The position numbers and the translations under genes are program-made. A stretch of 34,340 nucleotides of DNA from an uncultured Lachnospiraceae bacterium (GTDB taxonomy: Bacteria > Bacillota > Clostridia > Lachnospirales > Lachnospiraceae), in assembly GCA_946040795.1 (NCBI GenBank), contig CAMGCK010000016.1, positions 1 through 34,340 on the forward strand, in the 5' to 3' direction. Under the pieces are notes generated by a model. That model made no database searches, was not told the origin of the DNA, and was given only the letters and a program-made list of their open reading frames with translations. Of this stretch, positions 15,960 through 25,182 are shown piece by piece; the first letter of the stretch is position 1; each line of letters begins with the position of its first letter.

Positions 15960-16733
15960 ATGAAACGCGGAGTTGCCATGTACACGGTTCACAACAATGC
16001 CCGGAAGGATCTTTACAAAACCATGCAGATGGTGCGGGAGGAAGGCTATGAGGAAATCGAGTTTTTTGGTCCGATGACCACCTGGACACCGGCAGAGATC
16101 CGGCACGCGCTTGAAGACAGCGGCCTGACCTTTACCGGCTGGCACACCGAATGGGCGGATCTTCAGGAAAAGCATTTTGATGAGACGGTGGAATATCTGA
16201 AAAAGGCAGGCTGTCCGATCGCGGTGATCCCATGTCTTGGCGGTCAGTGGAACATCGGCCATACGGCGGAAGAGGAGTGCCGTGAGACCTGGCTTCGTCA
16301 TTTTGAAACCTTTGAAACGATCCACGCAAAGCTGAAGGCAGACGGACTGGAAACGGGTTATCATAATCACTCTCATGAGTTTGAGCTTTCATACGACGGA
16401 AAATCGCTTTTTGAATTCATTTTTGACAAGCTTCCCCGGGATGTGATCATTGAATTTGACAGCGGAAACTGCATTGAAGGCGGCGGAGATCCCATGTGTG
16501 TTCTGGAAAAATATCGTGACCGGGACATGATCCTGCATCTGAAGCCCTGGTCCCGGACAAATGGTTTTGATACCTGGATCGGTGCCCCGGACGATGCCAA
16601 TGACTGGGCACGCATTTTGGATCCCCGGGTAAAGACCTATCGGCACCTTCTGGTGGAAAGTGAGAATGCGGTACTGGATGAAATGGTGAATTTGAAACGC
16701 TGCATGGAAGGAATCAATCGATTCATACAGTAA
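15960..16733 (+). CDS. Sugar phosphate isomerase/epimerase-like TIM-barrel protein
   Basis: The 257-residue protein belongs to the xylose-isomerase-like (AP endonuclease 2) TIM-barrel superfamily. Visible landmarks are the MYTVHN start, EEIEFFG, GWHTEW, the metal-site strand YHNHSHEFE (about residues 137-145), EFDSGNC (about 165), LHLKPW, and a final LLVESEN strand that supplies the last conserved glutamate. Members isomerise or epimerise keto-sugars, or cleave modified sugars with partner enzymes. GGAG 6 nt upstream supports the ATG at 15960. It is divergent from a ThuA-like gene, a pairing often seen in sugar catabolic regions. Substrate is unknown. Confidence 0.82.
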   Translation: MKRGVAMYTVHNNARKDLYKTMQMVREEGYEEIEFFGPMTTWTPAEIRHALEDSGLTFTGWHTEWADLQEKHFDETVEYLKKAGCPIAVIPCLGGQWNIGHTAEEECRETWLRHFETFETIHAKLKADGLETGYHNHSHEFELSYDGKSLFEFIFDKLPRDVIIEFDSGNCIEGGGDPMCVLEKYRDRDMILHLKPWSRTNGFDTWIGAPDDANDWARILDPRVKTYRHLLVESENAVLDEMVNLKRCMEGINRFIQ

Positions 16734-16750
16734 AAATGCACTGAAATATA

Positions 16751-16787
16751 AAGAAGGAGCGGGCTGCGATGCCTGCTCCTTCTTTTT
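16751..16787. terminator. Bidirectional intrinsic terminator
   Basis: A 14-bp stem with one G-U (16751-16764 with 16771-16784, loop TGCGAT) ends in T-run 16783-16787. It lies between the converging isomerase-like and PBP genes. Confidence 0.88.
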
Positions 16788-16802
16788 GTGAATAAAACCG
16801 TA

Positions 16803-19523
16803 TTAATCATCAAAATAGAATTCATCATCCGCGCGGGATCCGGTGTCTTCCTCCGTGGTTTCTTCACGGTCATCCACAGGCTCCGTTTCCTTTGGAAGTG
16901 GTTCCTCTTCCGGCGCGGTGTTTTCCGGCTCCTGCACACGGGGCTGATGGAGGGTACACACATTGGAGAGAAAATCCTTGGGAAGGACATATGGGGTATC
17001 GTCCGTTTCAAGTCCGTCATCGTCTGAAGGATCCAGTACCAGATAGACCTTTTTTGTAACCTCGCTGTCCGGGCAGTTATCGCTGGCCAGAAGTCCGGTC
17101 ACAGTACAGATGTTATACATGTCGTGCCGATTGCAGTATTCTGTGGGCACGGTCTCCGGGGTGAAATACTCCAGGTAGACGTGGCAGTTTTCATTGCCGG
17201 AAGCATCACAGATGCCATCGCGCGCCAACAGTCCGGACTTGCTGCAGATCTTTGCGGTAACCAGCGGAGAGTAGTCAAAACGCGCCTCTTCCTGGGTGTC
17301 CGCGATGCGCTGCATGATATGCTGCCAGATGGTTTTGTGATAGCCCGGGCTGGAGCCGAAGCTTTTGCTGGAATCATAGCCGGACCAGACGCCGGTGGTG
17401 ACATTCGGGGTATAGCCCACAAACCAGACATCATTGGCGTCGTTCGTGGTACCGGACTTACCGGCCACATCCATGCCGTCGACCTGACACTGTACAGAGG
17501 TGGAACCCACACCGTATTCGTCCCAGATACCAAACAGCGGATAGATGGAACGCTTCAGTGAAGTTGTAAGAAGTCTGGCGGTCTCGGCCTTGATGACCTT
17601 GTGGCTGTTCTGTTTGTTCTCCAGGATCACATTGCCGCTCGAATCGGTAACGGTGGTCCAGAAGATCGGAGAAGTATAGACACCGTCGTTGGCGATGGCA
17701 GCATAGGCCGATGTCAGTTCCAGATTGGTGACGCCGTATGTGAGGCCGCCCAGCGTGAGGACGGGACTCATGTCCTGCGGTACCAGTGTGGAAATGCCGA
17801 AGCTTTCCGCATAATCAAAAGCGGTCTTTTCCGAAACGGTGTTTTCCATGCATTGGACGGCCATGACGTTCATGGAGGCCTGGATGCCAAAGCTCATGGT
17901 GGCGTAACCCAGACGCTGAGCACCCCACCAGTTGGAAATGGTCTTGTCGTTATAGGCGAGCGTGGTGTCGTAGTAGGTCGTACCCAGCGTGGCGCCGCAG
18001 ACATCGAGAGCGGGAGCATAGGTGGAGATGATCTTGAAGGTGGAACCGGGCTGACGGGTGGAAGAGGTCGCACGGTTCAGTACCAGCGATCCGATCGCTT
18101 TTTTGTCGCCGCGTCCACCGGTTACCGCAAGCACGCGGCCGGTCTTGTGATCCATGACAACGACAGAGGTCTGCGGTTCCAGCGTGGAGGACACGGACTC
18201 GGAAACAATCCTGCCGCCGGTCTGTTTAAGCAGGGCGTCGCGGTAATCCTGAGCGGCCTTCTGCAGTTCTTCCTCTGTGGGGAAGGTAAGTCTGAAAGCG
18301 GGCTGTTTCAGAACGTCCTGGTAGTAGGTTTTGACATTGGATTCGTCATAATAGTAGTTGTCGCCGTTCGGCAGCTGAATGGTCAGACGGTAGGTCAGTG
18401 CATATTCCTGATAGTTGGTCTCCGTGTCATGTTCCCGGACGATGTAGTTTTCCGGATCATTGACCTCCTGATCCACAATGTCCTGAATGACAGGATCCAT
18501 GGTGGTATAGATGCGCAGACCGCCCGAATAGAGCATGTTGTAGGCCTGCGTCTCCGTGATGGCCAGTTCATCCTGTAATGCTTCCAGTACTTCCGTAAAC
18601 ACCGTATCCGTGAAATAGGAGAAGGTGCGGTCGGAGTTGTAATCGGCGGAAACAGATTGGATGCGCTTGTAAACATCCTCGGATAGAGCCTCGTCATACT
18701 GTTCCCGGTCGATGAAGCCGTTGGCCAGCATGTGCTTCAGTACGCTTTCACGCCGCTTCTGGTTGTTTTCCGGATGATTGATGGGATTGTATTTGGACGG
18801 ATTCTGCGTGATGGCGGCCAGGACCGTACATTCGGCCAGGTCCAGCTGATCCACGGATTTACCGAAATAGCGCTTGGAAGCCGTCTGAACGCCCAGACAA
18901 TTGGAGCTTAAATTGATGGTGTTCAGGTAGTGCTGCATGATGGTTTTCTTGTCCAGCTTGCGTTCTACCAGAAGAGCCAGGTACTGTTCCTGGATCTTGC
19001 GTTCGATGCGGTCGCCGAAATTGGATTCCGCGCCGCCGTCAAAAACATTGTTCTTGATCAGCTGCTGGGTGATGGTGGAAGCGCCTTCCCGCATGCTGCC
19101 GCTGGTGACCGCGCGGAAGACCGCACGGATGATGCCTTTGACATCCACACCGTCGTGCCTGAAAAAACGGGAGTCTTCAATGGCCACAAAAGCATTGACA
19201 AGATCTTTCGGGATCTCATCGTATGTCACGGTCTCGCGGTTGGAGCCGGACTGGATGAGCTCCTGCATGATGGAGCCGTCCGAGGCATAAATGATACTTT
19301 TTGTGGCGGTGGGCTTGATCGTATCCAGATTGGCAATGGACGGAGAATTTTTTATGATCTCCGTAAACGCGCCTGCGCCCATGCAGACAAGGATCGTGAC
19401 GATTCCAAGGAACACTGCCGTCAAAGCGGAGATTAGAAACATTTTAAAGCGGTTTTTCTGGCGGGTATCCTCCAAAAGGCCGGTGTCCAGCTTTTCCCGC
19501 AGAGCTTTTTTGCCGAAATTCAT
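16803..19523 (-). CDS. Class A penicillin-binding protein (transglycosylase/transpeptidase)
   Basis: The 906-residue protein has a short cytoplasmic end, one membrane anchor (about 27-53), a GT51 transglycosylase domain with catalytic E116 in EDSRFFRHDG, and a transpeptidase domain with S494-TFK and K689-S-G-T. It polymerises and crosslinks peptidoglycan outside the membrane. After the transpeptidase come two short cysteine-containing repeats of the form C..SGLLA.D.C (CSKSGLLARDGIC and CTVTGLLASDNC), then an acidic, proline/glutamate-rich tail. The ATG at 19523 has AGGAG upstream and sits just before the NFGKK segment; the frame runs up to 19598, near the transcript start. It diverges from yigZ. 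Confidence 0.95.
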   Translation of the reverse strand: MNFGKKALREKLDTGLLEDTRQKNRFKMFLISALTAVFLGIVTILVCMGAGAFTEIIKNSPSIANLDTIKPTATKSIIYASDGSIMQELIQSGSNRETVTYDEIPKDLVNAFVAIEDSRFFRHDGVDVKGIIRAVFRAVTSGSMREGASTITQQLIKNNVFDGGAESNFGDRIERKIQEQYLALLVERKLDKKTIMQHYLNTINLSSNCLGVQTASKRYFGKSVDQLDLAECTVLAAITQNPSKYNPINHPENNQKRRESVLKHMLANGFIDREQYDEALSEDVYKRIQSVSADYNSDRTFSYFTDTVFTEVLEALQDELAITETQAYNMLYSGGLRIYTTMDPVIQDIVDQEVNDPENYIVREHDTETNYQEYALTYRLTIQLPNGDNYYYDESNVKTYYQDVLKQPAFRLTFPTEEELQKAAQDYRDALLKQTGGRIVSESVSSTLEPQTSVVVMDHKTGRVLAVTGGRGDKKAIGSLVLNRATSSTRQPGSTFKIISTYAPALDVCGATLGTTYYDTTLAYNDKTISNWWGAQRLGYATMSFGIQASMNVMAVQCMENTVSEKTAFDYAESFGISTLVPQDMSPVLTLGGLTYGVTNLELTSAYAAIANDGVYTSPIFWTTVTDSSGNVILENKQNSHKVIKAETARLLTTSLKRSIYPLFGIWDEYGVGSTSVQCQVDGMDVAGKSGTTNDANDVWFVGYTPNVTTGVWSGYDSSKSFGSSPGYHKTIWQHIMQRIADTQEEARFDYSPLVTAKICSKSGLLARDGICDASGNENCHVYLEYFTPETVPTEYCNRHDMYNICTVTGLLASDNCPDSEVTKKVYLVLDPSDDDGLETDDTPYVLPKDFLSNVCTLHQPRVQEPENTAPEEEPLPKETEPVDDREETTEEDTGSRADDEFYFDD

Positions 19524-19601
19524 ATGAACTCCTGTTGGTTCTTCTGTAAGTCCGTGCGAATTCACATTTTTTTCACGCATCGGACGATTGATAAACATAC
19601 T

Positions 19602-19630
19602 TGTATATTAAATTATAACATATCTGTCAA
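19602..19630 (-). promoter_or_regulatory. Promoter of the class A PBP gene
   Basis: On the minus strand TTGACA (19630-19625) and TATACA (19607-19602) are 17 nt apart. Confidence 0.8.
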
Positions 19631-19666
19631 CCGCTGCGTTTATGATTGAAACGGCCGAATTACGGG

Positions 19667-19695
19667 TTGATAGATCTCTTCTTATGTAGTATACT
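19667..19695 (+). promoter_or_regulatory. Promoter of the yigZ-typA-...-dacF operon
   Basis: TTGATA at 19667-19672 and TATACT at 19690-19695 have a 17-nt spacer. The yigZ ATG lies 18 nt after the expected start. No other convincing promoter was seen before 27540. Confidence 0.78.
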
Positions 19696-19719
19696 TTAAC
19701 TACTTGTGGAGTTTTTCAG

Positions 19720-20376
19720 ATGAAAAAAGAGTATGTGACCGTTTACACGGAGGGTACCGGGGAATACGAGGAGAAAAAGTCCCGTTTTATTGCTACGGTA
19801 TGTCATGTGACAACTGAAGAAGAGGCCATGAAGACGCTTGCGGAAGTCCGGAAGCGTCATTATGATGCCCGGCATAACTGCTACGCGTATGCGCTCGGCC
19901 CCGGACAGGAGAATTTAAAATGCTCCGATGACGGCGAGCCTTCGGGTACGGCGGGGGTTCCGATCCTTTCTGTGCTGAAGGGGGCAGGTGTGACAGACTG
20001 CATCGTCATCGTGACCCGCTACTTCGGCGGCACACTGCTTGGAACCGGCGGTCTGGTGCGTTCTTATACCAAGGCAGCACAGGACGGACTTCAGAACTGT
20101 ACGCTGGCGCATAAAATGCCGGCCGATCTTCTGATGATCCGCACAGACTACAACGGCATCGGAAAACTGCAGTACATGTTTGGGCAGGAGGAGCTGATTC
20201 CTTCCGCCATCGAATACACGGACTGCGTCACGGTACACATTCCCGTCCCGGTACAGAAAAAGGACGGCATCGTCAAGAAAATCACGGACCTTACGCAGGG
20301 CAAAGCCGTGGTGATCACGGAAAAGGAGATCCTTTTCGCGGTCATCGGTAAGGAGACCGTGTTGTTTGATTCATAA
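19720..20376 (+). CDS. yigZ: YigZ/IMPACT family protein
   Basis: The 218-residue protein has the N-terminal Impact domain: KSRFIATV at about 20, the segment HNCYAYALG near 55, SDDGEPSGTAGVPIL near 70 and TRYFGGTLLGTGGLVR near 100. A C-terminal DUF1949-like ferredoxin-fold domain follows. The family binds nucleic acid and, in eukaryotes, modulates Gcn2; its bacterial function is not settled. Length is normal. GGAG 8 nt upstream supports the ATG. It is first in a seven-gene run and is followed by typA after 16 nt, so a link to translation is plausible but inferred. Confidence 0.92.
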   Translation: MKKEYVTVYTEGTGEYEEKKSRFIATVCHVTTEEEAMKTLAEVRKRHYDARHNCYAYALGPGQENLKCSDDGEPSGTAGVPILSVLKGAGVTDCIVIVTRYFGGTLLGTGGLVRSYTKAAQDGLQNCTLAHKMPADLLMIRTDYNGIGKLQYMFGQEELIPSAIEYTDCVTVHIPVPVQKKDGIVKKITDLTQGKAVVITEKEILFAVIGKETVLFDS

Positions 20377-20392
20377 GAGGAGCAGAAGAATT

Positions 20393-22231
20393 ATGGTAAG
20401 AGAAGATGTAAGAAACGTTGCGATCATCGCTCACGTTGACCATGGCAAGACCACGCTTGTGGACTGCCTGTTAAGACAGAGCGGTGTATTCAGAGAAAAT
20501 CAGGAAGTGGTGGAGCGCGTCATGGACTCCAATGATATCGAGCGTGAGCGCGGCATCACCATTCTTTCCAAAAATACGGCCATTGAGTATAAGGGCGTGA
20601 AGATCAACATCGTCGATACTCCCGGCCACGCGGATTTTGGCGGTGAGGTTGAACGTGTCCTGAAAATGGTAGACGGCGTTATCCTGGTCGTGGACGCGTT
20701 TGAAGGCGCAATGCCGCAGACCAAGTTCGTTTTAAGAAAGGCCCTGGAACTGGATCTTTCTGTTCTGGTCTGTGTCAATAAGATCGACCGTCCGGAAGCA
20801 CGTCCGGAAGAGGTCATCGATGAAGTTCTGGAACTGCTCATGGACCTGGATGCCAATGAGAAGCAGCTGGAGGCTCCGTTCATTTTCGCGTCTGCGAAGG
20901 GCGGTTTTGCAGTGAAGGATCTTAGTGATGATCCGGTGGACATGAAGCCGCTTCTGGATGCCATTCTGGAGACCATCCCTGCGCCGGAAGGTGATGAAGA
21001 GAGCCCGATGAAGGTGCTGGTTTCCACCATCGACTACAACGAATACATCGGCCGTATCGGTGTCGGCAAGGTTGAGAACGGTACCATAAACGTCAATCAG
21101 GAATGTGTGCTGGTCAATGCGCATGATGAGGACAAGCATCAGAAGATCCGCATTTCCAAGCTGTACATGTTTGACGGCCTGAACCGCGTGGAGGTAAAGG
21201 AAGCTCATTTCGGTGACATCGTTTCCATCTCCGGTATTGCGGACGTGGCCATCGGTGACACCATCTGCTCACCGCTCGATACAGAAGCCATCCCGTTCCA
21301 GAAGATCTCCGAGCCCACCATTGCCATGGATTTCATGGTCAATGATTCCCCGCTGGCCGGCACGGAAGGCAAATTTGTCACATCCCGCCACTTAAGAGAC
21401 CGTCTGTTTCGCGAACTGAACACCGATGTTTCTCTCCGCGTGGAGGAAACGGCAAACATGGACTGCTTCAAGGTCTCCGGACGCGGTGAACTGCATCTGT
21501 CCGTTCTGATCGAGAACATGCGTCGTGAAGGCTTTGAATTTGCGGTTTCCAAGGCAGAGGTCATCACGAAGAGAAATGAGCGCGGACAGCTTCTGGAGCC
21601 GATGGAGCAGTGCTACATCGATGTTCCGGATGAATTCTCCGGCGCCGTTATTCAGAAACTGGCACAAAGAAAGGGCGAGCTCCTTGCCATGGGACCCGGC
21701 CAGGGCGGCTACACCCGTCTGGAGTTCCAGATTCCGTCACGCGGCCTCATCGGCTATCGCGGTGAATTCATGACCGATACCAAGGGCAACGGCATCATGA
21801 ACACCGTTTTTGACGGCTACGATGTCTACCGCGGCGACATTTCCTACAGACATCAGGGCTCCATCATCGCGTTTGAGACCGGTGAGTCCATCACTTACGG
21901 CCTGTTCAACGCGCAGGAGAGAGGAACCCTTTTCATCGGCGCAGGTGAAAAGGTCTACGCCGGTGAGATCATCGGTCAGACCGGCCACGCCGAGGACGTT
22001 GAAGTCAACGTCTGCAAGACCAAGAAACTGACCAATACCCGTTCGTCCGGTTCCGATGAAGCGCTCCGTTTGACGGTTCCCAAGGTCATGTCACTGGAAC
22101 AGTGCATGGACTTCATCGATACGGATGAACTGCTGGAAGTCACTCCGCAGCATCTCCGCATCCGCAAGAAGATCCTGGATCCGGTCATGAGAAAGCGTTC
22201 GGAGATCGCGCGGGCAAACGCTAAAAAATAA
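20393..22231 (+). CDS. typA: Translational GTPase TypA/BipA
   Basis: The 612-residue protein has intact G motifs (AHVDHGKTT at 13-21, DTPGH near 79, NKIDRPEARP near 130) and the TypA-specific C-terminal domain (VMSLEQCMDFIDTDELLEVTP). TypA/BipA binds ribosomes and helps 50S assembly, especially under cold or stress. The ATG at 20393 follows GGAG by 10 nt. It is the second translational GTPase of the window besides LepA. The response regulator begins 17 nt later. Confidence 0.96.
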   Translation: MVREDVRNVAIIAHVDHGKTTLVDCLLRQSGVFRENQEVVERVMDSNDIERERGITILSKNTAIEYKGVKINIVDTPGHADFGGEVERVLKMVDGVILVVDAFEGAMPQTKFVLRKALELDLSVLVCVNKIDRPEARPEEVIDEVLELLMDLDANEKQLEAPFIFASAKGGFAVKDLSDDPVDMKPLLDAILETIPAPEGDEESPMKVLVSTIDYNEYIGRIGVGKVENGTINVNQECVLVNAHDEDKHQKIRISKLYMFDGLNRVEVKEAHFGDIVSISGIADVAIGDTICSPLDTEAIPFQKISEPTIAMDFMVNDSPLAGTEGKFVTSRHLRDRLFRELNTDVSLRVEETANMDCFKVSGRGELHLSVLIENMRREGFEFAVSKAEVITKRNERGQLLEPMEQCYIDVPDEFSGAVIQKLAQRKGELLAMGPGQGGYTRLEFQIPSRGLIGYRGEFMTDTKGNGIMNTVFDGYDVYRGDISYRHQGSIIAFETGESITYGLFNAQERGTLFIGAGEKVYAGEIIGQTGHAEDVEVNVCKTKKLTNTRSSGSDEALRLTVPKVMSLEQCMDFIDTDELLEVTPQHLRIRKKILDPVMRKRSEIARANAKK

Positions 22232-22248
22232 CCTCATGGAGGGTGCAT

Positions 22249-22929
22249 ATGGATGACGTGAAGATCCTCGTTGTGGATGACGAGGAACGTATGAGAAAAC
22301 TGGTACATGATTTTCTGGGCCGTCAGGGATATAAGATCCTGGAAGCCGCAGATGGTGAAGCCGCACTGGACGTGTTCTTTGACAACAAGGACATTGCGCT
22401 GGTCATTCTGGATGTCATGATGCCCAAGCTGGACGGCTGGGGCGTCTTAAAAGAGATCCGGCAGTATTCGGAGGTCCCGATCATGATGCTCACCGCAAAG
22501 GGCGAGGAGCAGGATGAGCTGCAGGGCTTCAAGCTGGGTGTGGATGAATATGTGACCAAGCCGTTTTCACCGAAGGTGCTCGTAGCTCGTGTGGAAGCGC
22601 TCTTAAAGCGTTATCATTATGTGAATTCCGATACGATCGAAGCCGGCGGCATCGTTATCGACAAAAAGGCGCACGAAGTGTGGAGCGACGGCGAACTCAT
22701 CGAGCTTTCTTTCAAGGAATTTGAACTTTTACAGTATTTTGTGGAAAATCAGGGCATCGCGCTTTCACGCGAGAAGATCCTGAACAATGTCTGGAACTAC
22801 GATTATTTCGGAGATGCCAGAACCATTGACACCCACGTCAAGAAGCTGAGAAGCAAGCTTGGCTCAAAGGAAGATTACATCCGTACCGTGTGGGGCATTG
22901 GTTATAAATTCGAGGTGACGGAAACGTGA
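22249..22929 (+). CDS. OmpR/PhoB-family response regulator
   Basis: The 226-residue protein has a receiver domain with acidic pocket D10-D11, phosphoacceptor D55 (ILDVMMP), T82 and K104 (TKPF). A winged-helix DNA-binding domain follows, ending RTIDTHVKKLRSKLG and VWGIGYKFE. It is a transcription factor activated by the kinase encoded next, with which it overlaps (GTGA). The ATG at 22249 has GGAGG 6 nt upstream; GTG at 22243 is less likely. The targets are unknown, but genes for cell-wall lipid recycling and D,D-carboxypeptidase in the same operon suggest envelope control (inference). Confidence 0.94.
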   Translation: MDDVKILVVDDEERMRKLVHDFLGRQGYKILEAADGEAALDVFFDNKDIALVILDVMMPKLDGWGVLKEIRQYSEVPIMMLTAKGEEQDELQGFKLGVDEYVTKPFSPKVLVARVEALLKRYHYVNSDTIEAGGIVIDKKAHEVWSDGELIELSFKEFELLQYFVENQGIALSREKILNNVWNYDYFGDARTIDTHVKKLRSKLGSKEDYIRTVWGIGYKFEVTET

Positions 22930-24506
22930 AAAAAGGGATGTCGCTCCGCGAACGTGTCGGAGTCGTCTTTACAGCCGTCGTGCTGATGATCATTGCCATC
23001 TTCATTACCATGAACCTGCTGTTCTGGAATCTGTATTACATGCGGACCAGCCGCAGGACGATGCTGGACACCTACACGGAGATTGCGGAGATCGTCGAGC
23101 ACGGCAGCAAATCCAATGAAGAAATGATGGCGCTCATTGCCACGGTCAAGGCCAGGGACAATATCACGTTTGCCCTGCAGGAAGCTTCCGAATGGGAATT
23201 CATGGTCATCACACGGGAAACACTGTCTGCGTATGAACGTAATTTCCTGATGGACCGTCTGCAGGCCAATTTCCTGGACAACGCGCCCGGTGAGAATAAA
23301 AAGATCCTGGAAAGAAGCGACAACTACGTGCTGCAGGATGTGGTGCTCCGTGACAGCGGTTCCCGGTATCTGGAGTGCTACGGTTACATGAACGATGCAC
23401 AGGGTGAGGCAAGAAAGTTCATTCTTTCCATGCCGATGGACCATACGATGGCGGACATGCGAATTTCCTCGCTGTTCTTTGCGTATGGCAGTATCGTGAT
23501 CTTTTTCATCGGATTTTTAATCATTTCACTTTTGACATACCGGGTGACCGAGCCCATTTATCAGCTGACTTCCATTTCCAAAAAGATGAGCCAGCTGGAC
23601 TTTTCGGCACGTTATACCGGGAATTCCCATGATGAGATCGGCATTCTCGGCAATAACATGAATGAGATGGCATCTCAGCTGGAACGTACCATTCTGCAGC
23701 TGAAGATGGCCAATGAGGAACTTCAGAAAGACCTTCAGGAAAAAGAACATGTGGATGAAATGCGGAAGGATTTTATTTCCAATGTTTCCCATGAGCTGAA
23801 AACGCCCATCGCCCTGATCCAGGGATACGCGGAAGGCCTGAAGGATTTTGGCCGGGAAGACCCGGATTCCATGGACTATTACTGCGATGTCATTGCGGAT
23901 GAGGCGGACAAGATGAATCGTCTGGTCCGTAAGCTGACGAAGTTAAATCAGCTGGAATTCGGCAGTGACGCGCCGGAGCCGGCTCCTTTTGATGTCATGG
24001 ACATGATCCGAAACATCGAGGCCGGCTCAACAAAAATGAAGGAGAGCCATCAGGCATCGGTCCGCATTCTGGGACCGGAGCACTGCATGGTCCTTGCGGA
24101 TGAATATCAGATCGAAGAGGTATTCAACAATTATTATTCCAACGCGTTCAACCACCTGGAGGAACCGAACGAGATCACGGTGAGCTTTGATGATCTGGGA
24201 ACCAATGTACGCATCAGCGTCATGAATACGGGACAGAACATTCCGGAAGAGGAACTTGAAAGGATCTGGATCAAGTTCTACAAGGTGGATAAGGCAAGAA
24301 CACGTGCGTACGGAGGAAGCGGCATCGGCCTTTCCATTGTGAAGGCCATCATGGATGCGCATCATCAGGAGTACGGCGTGTATAATGTGCCGGGCGGCGT
24401 GGTATTCTGGTTTGAACTTGCCAAGCTTCCGGAAAAACCGGAGGAAGAGGCGGCGATGCCGGAAGAAAATGATATCATGAACGGAGAGATCCTGGGAGAA
24501 ATTTGA
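22926..24506 (+). CDS. Sensor histidine kinase
   Basis: The 526-residue protein has two membrane segments (about 13-38 and 180-206) that bracket an extracellular sensor domain of about 140 residues. A HAMP domain, a HisKA domain with H289 in SHELKTP, and a HATPase domain with GGSGIGLSIV follow. It senses an unknown signal outside the cell and phosphorylates the preceding regulator. Translation starts at GTG 22926, overlapping the regulator stop by four bases; GAGGTGA lies upstream. The C-terminal tail is rich in Glu/Pro. ung begins after one intervening base. Confidence 0.94.
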   Translation: MKKGMSLRERVGVVFTAVVLMIIAIFITMNLLFWNLYYMRTSRRTMLDTYTEIAEIVEHGSKSNEEMMALIATVKARDNITFALQEASEWEFMVITRETLSAYERNFLMDRLQANFLDNAPGENKKILERSDNYVLQDVVLRDSGSRYLECYGYMNDAQGEARKFILSMPMDHTMADMRISSLFFAYGSIVIFFIGFLIISLLTYRVTEPIYQLTSISKKMSQLDFSARYTGNSHDEIGILGNNMNEMASQLERTILQLKMANEELQKDLQEKEHVDEMRKDFISNVSHELKTPIALIQGYAEGLKDFGREDPDSMDYYCDVIADEADKMNRLVRKLTKLNQLEFGSDAPEPAPFDVMDMIRNIEAGSTKMKESHQASVRILGPEHCMVLADEYQIEEVFNNYYSNAFNHLEEPNEITVSFDDLGTNVRISVMNTGQNIPEEELERIWIKFYKVDKARTRAYGGSGIGLSIVKAIMDAHHQEYGVYNVPGGVVFWFELAKLPEKPEEEAAMPEENDIMNGEILGEI

Positions 24507-24507
24507 C

Positions 24508-25179
24508 ATGGCAGCGATTACGGGAGAATGGGAAAAGGCGCTTCTGCCGGAGTTTAAGAAACCCTATTACCGCGAACTTTACAAGAAGATCCGGGAGGAG
24601 TATTCCACGCATGTCGTGTATCCGCCTGCAGATGAGATCTTCACGGCATTTCATCTGACGCCGCTTGAAAAGGTCAAGGTGGTGATCCTGGGGCAGGATC
24701 CCTATCATGAACCGGGACAGGCGCACGGACTTTCGTTTTCCGTGAAGCGCGGTATTGAACCGCCGCCGTCTCTGGTCAATATTTATAAAGAACTGAATGC
24801 GGACCTTGGAGTGCCGATCCCCACGCACGGCTGCCTGGAACACTGGGCTCTGCAGGGAGTACTGATGCTGAATACACTGCTTACGGTGCAGGCTCACCGG
24901 GCATTTTCGCATAAAGGCATCGGCTGGGAACAGTTTACGGATGCTGCGATCCGCGCGCTGGACAATGTGGACCGGCCTATCGTATTCATCCTGTGGGGCC
25001 GTCCGGCGGGGGAGAAGAAGGCACTGATCAAAAATCCAAATCGACTCATCATCGAGTCCGCGCATCCGTCGCCGCTGTCCGCGTACCGCGGATTTTTCGG
25101 GTCCAAACCCTTCAGCCGCGCCAATGCGTATCTGACAGCACATGGAGAAACTCCCATCGACTGGGAAGTAAAGGAGTAA
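24508..25179 (+). CDS. ung: Uracil-DNA glycosylase (family 1)
   Basis: The 223-residue protein has the family-1 signature with D64 in GQDPYHEPGQAHGLSFSV and H186 in HPSPLSAYRGFFGSKPFS. It removes uracil from DNA to start base excision repair. Length is normal. The binding site GGGAGAAA lies inside the kinase gene and only one base separates the two, so they are translationally coupled. uppP starts 3 nt after its stop. Confidence 0.97.
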   Translation: MAAITGEWEKALLPEFKKPYYRELYKKIREEYSTHVVYPPADEIFTAFHLTPLEKVKVVILGQDPYHEPGQAHGLSFSVKRGIEPPPSLVNIYKELNADLGVPIPTHGCLEHWALQGVLMLNTLLTVQAHRAFSHKGIGWEQFTDAAIRALDNVDRPIVFILWGRPAGEKKALIKNPNRLIIESAHPSPLSAYRGFFGSKPFSRANAYLTAHGETPIDWEVKE

Positions 25180-25182
25180 AAC

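Noticed and set aside
17601-18578. 325-codon plus-strand frame inside the PBP gene
   Set aside because: Lies fully within the PBP coding region on the opposite strand and resembles no known protein.
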